Assembly: GCA_963693315.1 (NCBI GenBank)
Contig: OY856188.1
Location: forward strand, 250,685,394-250,749,393
DNA length: 64,000 nucleotides
Direction of reading: 5' to 3'
Source: Diogma glabrata
Lineage: Eukaryota > Arthropoda > Insecta > Diptera > Cylindrotomidae
The position numbers and the translations under genes are program-made. Shown in pieces: positions 1 to 11,636 of the stretch. The notes below the pieces were generated by a model, which saw only the letters and a program-made list of their open reading frames with translations, was not told the DNA's origin and did no database searches. Position 1 is the stretch's first letter, and each line of letters begins with the position of its first letter.

Positions 1-2293
1 CCGAGAATTTTTTTGTAGCGTCACTCAAATAATGTTGCCGTACAAACACACGTTGTTGTGGTTGAAAAGTCCGTAGTTTAGATCGCAGGTTGTACTGATG
101 TTGCGATTTCTTAAAAGCTGCTTTTAAATTTTGTTGAACCCGGTTCCTGAGCAGAGTTAAATGATCAGAACGATCTAATTCCTCACCAGCATCTTCACCA
201 AGCTGCTGTAGTGATCTCAACAATTGGTAAGTATTTCCATCCGAGATTGGATGTTGACCAAATAATAGATAGTACGGTGAGTACTTGGTAGCAGAATGTA
301 CTGCAGCCCGCAGTGCATATGCGATTTCACCAATTTGTGAATCCCACTTGGTGTGTTGACCTTTTATGAACGCTCGAATTGCTGCTAGAACTGACCTATT
401 GACCCGCTCTGACGCGTTGCTTTGAGGACTATAGACACCGGTCCTAATGTGTTTAATGCCGAAATCTGACAAAAGACTTTGAAAGTTCCTACTAGTGAGC
501 TGCTTGCCATTGTCACTGTGTAGAAACTCTGGTACCCCATATGTAAGAAACACTTCATTCCTCAGAAAAGCATTCACCTTCGGTGAAGTTGCGTTTCTAA
601 GTGGTTTCAGTAGTACAAACTTCGTAGCATGATCCAGAACTATCAGTAACAACGTATTCCCAAGTGTAGAACGAGGATACGGTCCCAAAAAATCTATATA
701 GACTCTCTGCCATGGACGTGCTGTTTCGAATTGATATTGCATCGGAGGACGCAATATCTGATTCGTGGATTTTGTTTGTTTACATGTGTCGCAGGACACA
801 ACATAGTTGTGTACCTGTGACGCCATGCCCGGCCAATAATAAAGACGTCGAAGTAATTCTAACGTCTTTTTCACACCTCCATGAGCAGCAGTACTATCAT
901 CGTGATGTTTCTGAATCATGTTTGAAGTCATCGGTTTTGGTACCCAGAGTTTCCACACAGGAACATCGTTAGGTATTGCAGCAGGTTTTGGCTCAATACG
1001 TATGTATAGCTTATCATCCACGACTTTAACAGATGGAAAGTCCTTGGGTGATGATTGAACTTTAGCTATCATATCCGTATATTCGTGGTGCCGAAAACCT
1101 TCATTGTCGATTTTAATTTCATTAATGTGATGTACTAATGCTTCCGTCAATTCCTCGTGTGTATCGTCATAAAGACGTGATAGAGCATCAGGGACTATAT
1201 TTTGGGTACCTTTTTGGTGGACAATGGTAAAATCCATATGTTGGAGTTTTAGGCTCCACCTGGCCAGACGGCCACTCAAGTCCTTCTGTGACATAAGCCA
1301 CTTCAGACTTGAGTGATCAGTCACAATTGTAAATCGGTGACCTTCAACATAGCCCCTGAATTTCTTCACACTCAGAATTGCCGCAAGACATTCCAGCTCA
1401 GAAACCGAATAGTTTCGTTGAGCTTTATTAAGTTTTTTCGACATGAAGGCTATTGGACACTCTTGTCCGTCCTCGTCGATCTGATACAGTACACTACCTA
1501 TCCCTGTCAGACTCGCATCGCATCTAATAAAGAACTCTTTATTATAATCAGGGTTTACTAATACCGGTGCTGTAGTCAGCAATCGTTTTAAATTTTCGAA
1601 AGCAGCTTGCGCTTCCAATGTCCATTTCAATTTTCCAGAACTTTTCTTTAATAAATCCGTTATCGGTGATACCACGCTTGCGTAGTTTGGTATGAAACTT
1701 TGGTACCAACCAGCCATTCCTAATAGTCTACGTATTTGTTTTACTGTAGATGGAGCTGGATACTCTGCTACAGCTCTTACCTTGTCAGGGTCTGTTCGAA
1801 GACCATCTTCACCAACCAAAAATCCCAAGTATTTCACCTCTCTCAGAACAAATTTACTTTTCTTGAGGTTTATTGTTAACCCAGCCGCTCTTAACAATGA
1901 AGAGACTTTGGACAGCAACTCCATATGTTCCTGGAACGTGGAAGAGACTACCAATAGATCATCTAAATAAACAAAGACATTTTCGTGATATTGATGTGGT
2001 ATCACTTTGTGCATTAGCCGACACATTGTCTGGGGAGCATTGCACAATCCAAAGGGCATAACCCGGAATTGATACAATGGACGACCAGGCACTGTGAAGG
2101 CTGTCTTGTCTCTAGATGCTTCTGCCAGAGGTATCTGCCAGAAAGCATCTTTGAGATCAATACTAGAAATGTACTTTGTGCTATTTAGACGACCTAGTAA
2201 GCCATCAATCAAGGGAAGTGGGTAAGCGTCCTTTTTCGTTAGTGAATTGACACGACGGCTATCAATACATAATCTGTTTTTACCAGATTCTTT
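1..2293 (-). CDS. pol: gypsy Pol: RT body, RNase H and integrase (partial, open to the edge)
   Basis: The frame is open from just after a TAA at 2294-2296 to position 1. RT begins with a KESGK...CIDSRRVN stretch and has the catalytic YLDD box at 1958-1969. RNase H follows, with a RCDASLTGIG segment near 1500. Integrase has an HH-CC zinc finger (HH near 905-915, SCDTCKQ near 790-805) and a DDE core: the first Asp in IDFLGPY near 695, the second in HSDNGK near 515, and the Glu in SERVNRS at 407-409. The protein makes element cDNA and inserts it. The integrase C-terminus is beyond the window. I saw no further stop or shift, which is unusual in a window this decayed and suggests a fairly young copy. 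Confidence 0.88.
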
Positions 2294-3511
2294 TTATACC
2301 AAGACCACTGGCGAGCACCAAGAACTGTTACTCTCTTCGATCACGCCCATTTGAAGCATTCGGTCGAGTTCGGCATAAACCTTCAGTTGAACAGCCGGCG
2401 ATGTGGGATAGTGCCTCTGTTTAACAGGTGCACCATCACCAACATCGATGACATGTTCAACCAAAGAAGTCTTTCCGAGCCCAGACACTTCAAATGACGG
2501 GAAAGAATCCTTGATCATATCCAGTTCATGTTGCTGGTCAGTGGTGAGGTTATGTGTATTAAAATTTTGTAGCTCTGTGCGAGTCAGTTCACTAACAAAA
2601 GAAGGAACAATACCGAATTTCTCCCAGAAATCTATGCCCAGGTAGAGCTCTTCTCGTAATCCAGGGACTATATGGAACCGCATTGGTTTAGTGGAGCCAT
2701 TCACAGTTATTGGAATTTCGATGTAACCCAAAATTTTTGTTGCAGTACCATCTGCCGTACGAATACATGAAGTGTACTTACGGTAAGTTGTACCTGCTGA
2801 TTTCAATAATTCCAAGGAATTTCTTCCAAGTATTGTGATTGACGCTCCACTATCCAATAGACCTGAAATATGTTTGTCCAAAATCTTGATTGTCAATCGC
2901 GGCCGAGGATCCTTGGTTTCTGAAAGGATAGATGAAATACAAGCTTTACGAAATAATTTCCTCATCCTCCAATATCTAATGTTACGTTCAAGACGTCTAA
3001 AATATGTTCGATGTAATGATGGGAAATTAAATGTATTCGATGATTTTATTTGGGTTTCGTTGGTGGTTGCCGATCGTCCTGCGTCGCTACATCTCTCGTC
3101 GCCTTCTTCGTGCTGTTGTTCGGGCTGTTTTGAATCCATCGTTTCAATATATCCATCTCGATCTAGTTCCACATCCACCTCATAATCATCCACCTGCTGT
3201 AGCTTGCTAATTCTTAAATTTGATGTTCTGGTCGGAACTGGTGTGGACCACAACCGTTCAAACTTCTGACATAAAGTCCGAAGTTCATCAATTGAATGTA
3301 TTGTTGCAGCTAGAGTAGCGTTTTGGAGCTCCACACTCAGGCCCTCCCGAGCAATTTCTAGCATTTCACGGTCAGCAAATGGACGTGCTAAACGACGATT
3401 TAACGAACCAATCTCCACCAGATACTCGTACACGCTCTCCTTTGACTTTTGTTTGCGGTTCAGAAGAACTCGCAAGATCGCCTTATCATCAGTGAGCGTA
3501 CCGAAGGTTTG
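2294..3511 (-). pseudogene. gypsy Gag C-terminal part, aspartic protease and RT N-terminus, ended by a TAA
   Basis: This frame continues the element upstream of the RT body. From the N-terminus it shows a Gag C-terminal segment (NRKQKSKESVYEYL, then LARPFADREMLEIAREGL), an acidic/Gln-rich linker, the retropepsin site DSGASITIL near 2840-2865, and the RT opening that ends in SSWCSPVVLV. The next codon is TAA, after which the RT frame resumes at once. I see no CCHC zinc knuckle between Gag and protease, although one is usual in this group. An in-frame Met lies further right at 3670, but those residues belong to the inserted element, not to Gag. The boundary at 3511 is the insertion junction. 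Confidence 0.85.
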
Positions 3512-4892
3512 TACACAGTTAAAAATTGTTCGTCTTTCGTAACAGCGTTTTTGCACCGCTATAGGTCGTATCACAATGGTTCGTTCAAAGGCGCGATTTT
3601 TAATATTTTTCAAGAAAAAATATATTGACGAACGCCCGTATGTTATTATTTTTTTTAAAAAATCTTGCAAGCGTTAGTTTATTTAAACCTCGTCTCGTTC
3701 GTTAATTATTAAATGAAATTTTTTTAAAAACCCCTTTTGGGACGTTTGGCTTAGCGCTGATTAAAACACAATTTATAGATCATAAAACGTTCGTTCTTTG
3801 TTGTTATACAACATTGTTCGTTTAATTGAGAACTACATTATTTATTGTTGCTATTTTTGGTTATAATAAGTATTTATGGTTCGTTAATCTGGCCGAATTA
3901 ATATTTATTTTTATATTAAACATAGAACACGTTCTTTAAGGTTATAAAACAGAGTACGTTAAATTCAATATTTGAATATCTTTCGTTCGTTAAATCGGAT
4001 TATTGTCCGTTCTAGTCATAAAACAAAGTTCGTTAGATAATATGTGTATGTGACTGTGGTTCGTTGCACTATCCGATTATTATTGCACCATGATTGTTTT
4101 GTACTTAACCTGTTAGTTGGACTTATACCACAAAGTTTGTTGGAGTAAATTTTGGGGTATTTTTCGTTCGTTCAATGGATTGGCAATTGTTAGTTTATGA
4201 CGCCTCACGCCGGTCATTGGGCAGCTGCATATAATTCGTAAGATTAGGCGAACATATAAAATATATATAAATATGTAAACTTATTGAACCTTTGTTAAAA
4301 TTTAATAAAAAACTGTTTAAAGTAACGTTTTGAATTTTGATTGTTTAGGAACAGACACTGTTTTTATATATCTCTAAATCTGAAAAATAAAAATGAAAAA
4401 ACACGCATTTCTGTAGAAATTTTTAAAAATTTTATTAATTTTATAAAATATTTACAATTAGTTTTTGTAAATAGAAATAAACTATAATCTAAAGATTGTA
4501 TTTATTTGTTGCTTAATGCTTTTCTCAAATCCATACCTCCAGATCTATTAGTTGTTTGAAAATGCTTTAGAACTTCACTACACCTTTTTCAGAGGATGAT
4601 AGTCTAACCTGCTTGGAAGGTAGGCCTAGGCATTCAAAATCCTACACTGAAAAAATATTGAAGTTAACCTCACCCCGAAGTAAACAATTTATTATTCAAA
4701 CAAAGGAAAAAACACTGGGAAAAAAATGTTATAATATCTGTAAAAAATATATTAAATCTGCGAATTTTTGTAATTAGTTGGCACTATAAACACATTATTA
4801 TTCTTACGAATAGAAGTCCATGAAATATTGATCAAAGTTATCAATTAATAACTATTGTGTTTATAAATTTCACGAATTTATTTATGACTTCT

Positions 4893-5053
4893 GGGTGGTT
4901 ATTTTGTAGCGTTATCTCACTAGGTGAGATAAAAAGTGAGATAAAATATTTGTCTTTAATCGATTATATTAGATAAAAGAAATCATTTAAACATAATTTT
5001 TTTATCTCACTATTTATCTCACCTAGTGAGATAACGCTACAAAATAACCACCC
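4893..5053. mobile_element. 161-bp foldback MITE
   Basis: The ends are GGGTGGTTATTTTGTAGCG and its reverse complement. About 50 bp of each arm matches with one or two differences, leaving a short AT-rich centre. Each arm also contains the perfect 21-bp palindrome made of TTATCTCAC, TAG and GTGAGATAA, so the arm folds on itself as well as on its partner. I could not define a clear target duplication. It is non-coding. Confidence 0.8.
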
Positions 5054-6698
5054 TGGTTGTAAATTTTATAATCATGTTCATACTTTCAAAAATATATTTA
5101 CTAAATATATAAACTTACAAAAAAACGATTATTCTTTTATAAATACTGGTTTATAGTATACATATATGAGTTTTCAAACGATAAGCAGATGTTATAAATA
5201 TTTCGTATTATTTATGAAAAAATTTATAGATTTCACGTATAATTTGGTTACAAAATTTCATAAACAGCGTTTATTGAATCTTTATGAATTTTTTTTTGGA
5301 GTGTACTTAGAAACAATTTCACTGTGATTGGAACTACTACAATTAAAGATTTGTCCTGCCAACAGAATGAGGTTGATTTTACATATAGTTTAACAGAAGT
5401 TGAATGAAGTTAATAACAATTTCCATGAAAGAAATTAACGTTGGCCTTATATTATATATTTTTCATTTCAAAACTTAAGTATTTAACATTGGTTGAACTA
5501 CACCGTTCTAAAACCTGCGCAGGTATTGAATCGATTTCAGAGTTCGATTCGCCATATCCGCGACGAAGTTGATAAACTTATGTCGTTTAAAAATCGTACA
5601 TTTTATTCAGTGCTTCAAGTTTCTAACAAATTAAATATTTACTAATGTTGAAAATACAATAGAAATATATGGAGGGACTGAAATCTCAAGCTCTGAGATA
5701 TTATGACTTTGGTTTTGGTTAAGGATTTTGATATAGTTTTCGGCATAAAACTTTAATGAGGACATTGTTTTTAGTTTTGGGCAGCGATGTATATCAAACA
5801 TAATTCTTTGTTAATGTATTTTTTATCCCTGTTTAGAAATTTATTACAAAACTAACACGAAACATCAATACGTTGCCGGAAAATCATAACAGATCACATG
5901 AATAAATAAATGAATAAATAAATAAATTAACATAATTTAGTGAAAAGATGATACAATCAGCAAACTACTCAAAAACATGCACATTTAGCGTTTCGAGAAA
6001 ATATTACAAAATCACAAATTCATAATTCTTTCAAAATTCCAAAAATGTTGTAAAAATAAAATAAAATCAAAAAAGTTTGAAACAATTCTAAAAATTATTA
6101 TAAAATCAAAGATTAAACTTTTTTAAAAAAATTCTGAAAATATTGCAAAAATTATGTATAACAAAATCAAAAATTAAAACTTTTTTCAAAATTCCAAAAA
6201 TTATAATAAAATAAAAAATTTAAAATTTTTCAAAGTTCTAAAAATATTTCAAAAATTCAAAATCAAAGATCGAAACATTTTTCAAAATTCAAAAACTATT
6301 TCAAAGACTATAACAAATTCAAAAATTTCCATGTCACATTTACGTCATACAAACAGTTAAACTTTTTTTTCAATGATTTTTTTTTTTCAAGAAATTGACT
6401 AAAAAAATAAATGAATCATATTTTTAACAAACTTATAATGCAATAAAATTCTCAATAATAATAATATCACGTTCATTACATTTCATTTCATCCACATAAC
6501 TAATTTTACTATTTTCTAAAAAAAGAAATGAAAATCATTCTTTTGACACACTTGACATTATTTTTTCGGCAAACTTATGATGCCATAATTCTCTATAATA
6601 ATAATGAAATTTCATTCTCGAAATGAATGTATTCAATTGAATAGAATGAAAAATTGCTTTGAAAAGTGAAAGATCCGTAACAAAAGTTTTATCTCAAT

Positions 6699-6780
6699 TC
6701 CGGTCGGTTCGGGGAATCGAACCGGCGTCCCTCTGATCAAAGTTTATATGGTTAACCATTTAACCAACTCGACCAGCGAC
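6699..6780 (-). ncRNA. tRNA-like segment (pol III A and B boxes), inverted copy 1
   Basis: On the minus strand it reads CTGGTCGAGTTGGTTAA (A-box-like) and about 45 bases later GGTTCGATTCC, a perfect B-box consensus. The T-stem does not pair properly, so this is a tRNA-derived head rather than a functional tRNA. An identical segment lies inverted at 7256-7337 apart from rare differences. Short ATCTC/GAGAT flanks also pair across it. Confidence 0.6.
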
Positions 6781-7255
6781 GAGATAAAATTTTGTTTTTG
6801 GACGATCGACTTAACATCACAATTATTTAATTCATTTTTAATGTCAATTTTTTGTCTTATTTATTTATTCTACGAACACGTTTTACCGTTCTTCATACCT
6901 CAACTAAGTTGACATTGAATGAAGAACATTATGGATCTACGAATATGGGAGACAAATCCCAACTAGTGGAGAATGGCCACTAACCAATTTAAATTCAAGA
7001 TTTTTATTAAGAGTTTAGCAATGGATCTAACCATTATGTAGTTTAGAATTCTAAGACACTAGAAATGAATGTATTCAATTGAATAGAATGAAAAATTGCT
7101 TTGAAAAGTGTCTTAGAATTTCTAGTGTCTTAGAATTCTAAACTACATAATGGTTAGATCCATTGCTAAACTAAAATAAGACAAAAAATTGACATTAAAA
7201 ATGAATTAAATAATTGTGATGTTAAGTCGATCGTCCAAAAACAAAATTTTATCTC

Positions 7256-7337
7256 GTCGCTGGTCGAGTTGGTTAAATGGTTAACCATATAAACTTTGAT
7301 CAGAGGGACGCCGGTTCGATTCCCCGAACCGACCGGA
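7256..7337 (+). ncRNA. tRNA-like segment (pol III A and B boxes), copy 2
   Basis: This is the plus-strand partner of the copy at 6699-6780, with the same A-box-like CTGGTCGAGTTGGTTAA and B-box GGTTCGATTCC. It could start pol III transcription rightward through 7337-7480. The two copies form the arms of a palindrome, so a read-through transcript would be strongly double-stranded. A true tRNA cloverleaf is not supported because the T-stem is mismatched. Confidence 0.6.
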
Positions 7338-9232
7338 ATTGAGATAAAACTTTTGTTACGGATCTTTCACTTTTCAAAGCAATTTTTCATTCTATTCAAT
7401 TGAATACATTCATTTCTAGTGTCTTGGAATTCTAAACTACATAATGGTTAGATCCATTGCTAAACTCTTAATAAAAATCTTGAATGAAATTTCATGTCAT
7501 ACAAATAATTAATTTTATTTTTTCCTAAAAATTGGGTAATAAAATAAATAAAAATCTTTCTTTTGACACACTTGACAACATTTTTTTGACAAAGTTATAA
7601 TGCAATAATCTAGTTTTTGGTCTCACATACCAATCAAGATTTCTTCAAATTCAATGTTTCTATTCGTAATCACTTAAAATGAACGTTTTTTAAGCAAAAA
7701 ATATGCAAACTTCGTTGTTTGACACACTTGACGATTTTTTTGACACACTTCCTGTACCAAACACATCGAACATCGAACACATCGTTCTTTCGGCTTTTCC
7801 CATTGAGTTAACCTATTTAAAAAAAAAAATTTTGAGATCCGTTCAGCCGTTTTCTAGATTTCGTCAAGTGAGACGAACGGCTGGCCGGCCAGCAGACAGA
7901 TATACATTTTTTTTTTGCTGTCTTAGAATCAGTAGGTCCTAAAACGTCAGGAAATGCCCAAAAAAGTGGTGGTTAGAATTTCACTTTTTGCTCATGAATG
8001 CAATACTTAGGTTTTTTCAAAACCGAAGTAATTTTAATAAAAATTACATTTCAGAATATTCTTCTGTGATATAAATGGTCATCCACTTTCATTAATTTAG
8101 TTAGATCTAAATTGTTCTGTATCGTGAGGTTGATATTTACTTTATGGTTGATGTTTACTGTGTCCGTTGCATCTTGACAACAGGTTCGACCAGTTGCAAA
8201 ATAACATTTGAGTTTTCAGTGACTTGTCGGTCAGAGCAAGGTGCATAACTAACATCAAAATTTACAAGGGTCCTATTCCCGAACACATAAACGTGATTTA
8301 GGAACATATTATGAAGTTCGTATTGCAAAATATTAAACGGTAACGGTAACGATTTTACGGAAAAGAATTTCACAATATGGTATAAATCCACCAAATTTTT
8401 ATTTGTGTATTTAGTAATATAAGACAATGTTACGTCAGTTTGATGTTATGCAATACAAATTTCACAATATTGTTAATTATTCCATTCGACATTTTACGCG
8501 CGAGTTCTTTTGACACAATTCAAATTACTGGTGCCAGATATATGGCCATAACACAATCTAGTGATAAGAACGGCAGATAAATTTCATATCACCTAATATC
8601 ACCTTTTCAAATGAAGGAACATCATTTTTTCCTGACACTTTCCTATACACAAAAATATTTGTACACATTTTATTTATTTTTATAGTCCACAATTTTATTA
8701 GTTTCACTGATAAATTAAAAAATTGGTACACCAGTTTCCACATACATATGTATTTTGTTTCTTTTTTACTTATTAGTATATTTTTTTTAATTAATTCTAT
8801 ATTTTTAATAATTTTATTTAAAAAAAGACCAATTTAAACGCGATTGACAAAATGAATGGTATGTCGCCATATGTCAAAATTTCTTTATACTAAATAAATC
8901 TCTGAAAGCAATATATTAAAAATCTACGGAACGAACGAAACAGTATTTACATGTTTTACAAACGGTACGTTGATGTAAAAAGAACGACCCACTGTTCGTT
9001 TATCATATATTTGTAGAACTTTTTTATGATACTATAGAACGTACAACAGATCGTCGCAGTATAAAAATAATGATTGCGTACATTTGGTGCGTTTGTTCGT
9101 TAAAATCTGAGTACCTGCATGCGCTATATAATTTGATTCGTTAAAAATAGCAAACAAACAATTTTTTTAATTTTTAACGAACCGTTTTTTTACAGAACGA
9201 CCGTGCGTGAACGAACGATTTTTTACTGTGTA

Positions 9233-9815
9233 GGAGTCCCTCCCTTAGCACTGGATAGGTCACCACCTCATATTCATGAGTTAAATTCAGATAGTATCTG
9301 TCGGCAGCTCCCTTGAGATACCGTGGAACGATAGACCTAAGGTCGTCCCAATTCACACGGTCCCTCCTGGCAGCCGCCACCACTCTGTGAACAAACTCAT
9401 GAACATCAGCAGAGTGACCATCTCCTGTGAAGGTTGGAACCCAATTTGAGTCATAACGACTCAAATTGTTCCCATGAACCCCTCGGTACTCCACTGGTGC
9501 TAACGCTGGAGCCGCGTCACGCCATACCTGAGGAGGTTGGTTGTATGGTGGTGGTGCTGTAAGTGGAGCTTGTGGATATAATGGTGGTGGTTGTACCTGT
9601 GGTACTGATGGATAATTTAATGATAATTGCGGTTGTACTAATGCTGGACTATTGTGTATGTGTTCAGCTTGGAGTGATGGACCCAATTGTGGTATTGCAA
9701 AGTCCTCTGCCCAATTGTTCCCCCTGAAGTTCACACCCCGAACCAGACATTCGATCTGTAGTTCGGTGGGTTCCAAACCATAGAACGGATGGTCAACGTC
9801 TAGTTGGTTTGACAT
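9233..9815 (-). pseudogene. gag: gypsy Gag N-terminal part, cut by the 5.7 kb insertion
   Basis: The chosen Met is at 9815 (MSNQLDVDHPFYG); an in-frame Met 12 codons earlier (9851) is possible. About 194 residues are Gag. Residues 45-100 are Pro/Gln-rich (QPPPLYPQAPLTAPPPYNQP). A capsid-like helical region follows (VPTFTGDGHSADVHEFVHRV, then RSIVPRYLKGAADRYYLNL), typical of gypsy Gag. Beyond 9233 the frame runs into the inserted element for about 20 residues and stops at 9174. The missing C-terminal part lies at 3511 and below. Gag would form the element's particle; this copy cannot as it stands. Confidence 0.8.
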
Positions 9816-11269
9816 TTTGATGGTAAAACCCGAAAAATTATGAACACGCAAACAACAACACTAAAACCAATTCCCAACAACAAATGTAGTTAGTACGATG
9901 GAAAAATGAAAACAATGTAAAACGCAAAACGAAAAAAAACAACGAACGCCCCAAAAAAAAAAAAAATTTTGTAAAAACAAACTTGTACAAGAACAAAAAA
10001 ACCGCTGTCGCCGCTAATCTTTAATGAATCTTTTACAAAAGTTCCTAAAATATTGTATGTGTAAAAATATAATTTATTTATTTAATTTCAGATATACTGA
10101 AATATATATATATATACCTAAAATTAGTTATTGACGATAGCACCCCTAAGAATATTTATTTATTTTTAAAAGAAAATTGAAAAATAAAAATATTTAGAAG
10201 AATGTTTATTTATTGGATGCACCGTCCTAACTTTGAAATATTGATTTATTTTTTTTTAAAAAAGTAAAAAATATTTATTTATATCTTGATGTAATTTGCT
10301 TAGTTAAGAAAATTTATTTTATTTAGCTACCTAAAATTAACTTAAATTTAAAAAAATTATTTATTTGATAAAAATTTTATTTAATTAATTTTCGAAAAAT
10401 TTGTTTTATTTATTTTATTTTTTATTTAATATAATAAGAGATTCCCAAAATCAAGATTCGTCTGGAGACAATTTAAAAAGTAAGTATGGTTACAATATCC
10501 ATTTTGTTTAAATTTAAAATATCGCGTTCGCGAGCCCACTCCAACCATGCATGTGAGAACTGACTAGAAAAGCCCCTAACGACCAGATTCTACAGAACAG
10601 ATTCTCCCCAACCTAATAAAACAATCACAACTGTCACGATTAGACACTAGGTCCATTTCTACTGACCCAGTTGTGCTTGTTTAACCTACAAATAAATTAC
10701 AACTAAACCTAATGCGAAAGTTGTAGAACGCTCCCGAGCACCAGACTTCAAATCCTAAACTCCATGAAAAATTGTTCTATTGTAAAAGCTAAATGGAAAA
10801 GTGGAAAAGTTTTTTGAATTTGTATGAGGTGAAGCCTCTGATCCTGAAAGCAAAATATAATTGGTTCTTCTCTTCATTACACAGAAGAAGCCTCTGAGCA
10901 AGGAATGGTACTACTGGTTTGCACCTAAGTACAAACACAGCAACACCACTCCTCGTCCCTGAGGACTTCCTCGCCGAATGAAGAGAAGAAACCAATGTTC
11001 TTTGATCGCATAACCCCGATGGCCATAGGCGATCTAAGAACGACATCAATGTTAAAGGGATAAGCCCCATGGATGGCTTGTTAGGCCTACCGCTGAAGAA
11101 AGATATTAATTATAACCTTATACAATACCATATATATATATAAAAACACCAATAATTGGTTTTCCAAAAGAAATTCAAAAAAAAAAAAATTAATCACCAA
11201 TAAAAAATTGTAAATACAAAAAATATATCCTGCACACACCCATATCATGTTCAATGAGCGAATTCAACG
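9816..11269. other. Unassigned stretch between Gag and the TGTACA repeat
   Basis: It probably belongs to the gypsy leader. 9850-10000 is A-rich, and 10010-10440 is very AT-rich with runs of TTTATTTA. 10540-11090 has higher GC content and contains a 93-codon minus-strand open frame (10789-11070) without recognisable domains. I found no second LTR boundary, inverted repeat or tRNA-like sequence that would show whether another element is inserted here. Confidence 0.4.
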
Positions 11270-11274
11270 AACCA

Positions 11275-11560
11275 TTGTACTTGTATTTGTATACAATAAC
11301 CTATTTACAACTATGTACAACCCTGTACATTGACAGTACCAAAAAATATTTACAAAATATGTACAATGTCATTCCAAAATATGTACACGATTATATACAA
11401 AAATATGTACAATGAAAATATGTACAATATTATTCCATCAAAAAAAATATGTACAATGGAAATATGTACAATATTATTCCAAAAAAGATATATGAACTAT
11501 ATACACAAAAAAAATTATTTACAAATATGTACAATATGTACAAAAACAAATTCAAATGAC
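11275..11560. repeat. Degenerate ATATGTACAAT minisatellite
   Basis: About a dozen copies of ATATGTACAAT or close variants lie in this 280-bp stretch, sometimes back to back and sometimes separated by ATTCCAAAA. The core TGTACA is self-complementary. The apparent plus-strand open frame here (11330-11644) is only the translation of the repeat. Confidence 0.7.
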
Positions 11561-11636
11561 AGCACAAAAAAACAATCTCCAAAAAAAATTGCTGTCTCAA
11601 AACGGTTTTTTTTCAAACAAGCAAAAATAATTAATT

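Larger units (their letters stand above)
6616..7482. mobile_element. Inverted dimer of a tRNA-like (SINE-like) element with 13-bp target duplication
   Basis: AATGAAATTTCAT flanks it perfectly on both sides (6603-6615 and 7483-7495). The neighbouring sequence is that of the host repeat unit, so the insertion is well defined. Inside, about 240 bp (6620-6858) reappears inverted at about 7175-7418, and a 50-bp block (TTTAGCAATGGATCTAACC...) occurs three times in mixed orientation. Each long arm holds a tRNA-like segment with A- and B-box sequences. A duplication of 13 bp is more typical of LINE-mobilised SINEs than of DNA transposons. Confidence 0.75.
5667..8032 (-). repeat. Hairpin/GGCCGGCC repeat family, copy A
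   Basis: This is the reverse complement of the family seen at 40002-41754 (copy C) and partly at 34190 onward (copy B). Shared parts, read on the minus strand from 8032, are: a terminal ACTTCGGT...ACCTAAGT hairpin; a CATGAGC segment; a GGCCGGCC-bearing stretch; 'GACACACTTGACA'-type units that repeat about every 135 bp in B and C; an AT-rich TTTTTGAATTTTG-like block; and a 230-bp end containing CCGGCAACGTATTGATG and finishing CCCTCCATAT. Copies A and C diverge abruptly outside these limits. An 867-bp insertion (6616-7482) sits inside the unit array. No protein is encoded. Confidence 0.75.
3514..9230. mobile_element. 5.7 kb non-coding inverted-repeat element inserted in gag, TA duplication
   Basis: The left end starts CACAGTTAAAAATTGTTCGT. 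The right end, reverse-complemented, starts CACAGTAAAAAATCGTTCGT. Both are flanked by TA (3512-3513 and 9231-9232), and the two Gag halves abut these points in the same frame. The outer 670 bp on the left and about 310 bp on the right carry more than 20 GTTCGTT-like motifs in both orientations. No transposase reading frame is visible. The interior holds a foldback MITE, a hairpin/GGCCGGCC repeat and an inverted tRNA-like dimer. A TA duplication fits Tc1/mariner-type integration, but the end sequence matches no family I can name. Confidence 0.75.

Noticed and set aside
712..3185. Several plus-strand open frames over the gypsy pol region
   Set aside because: They are antisense to protease, RT, RNase H and integrase, whose motifs are clear on the minus strand.
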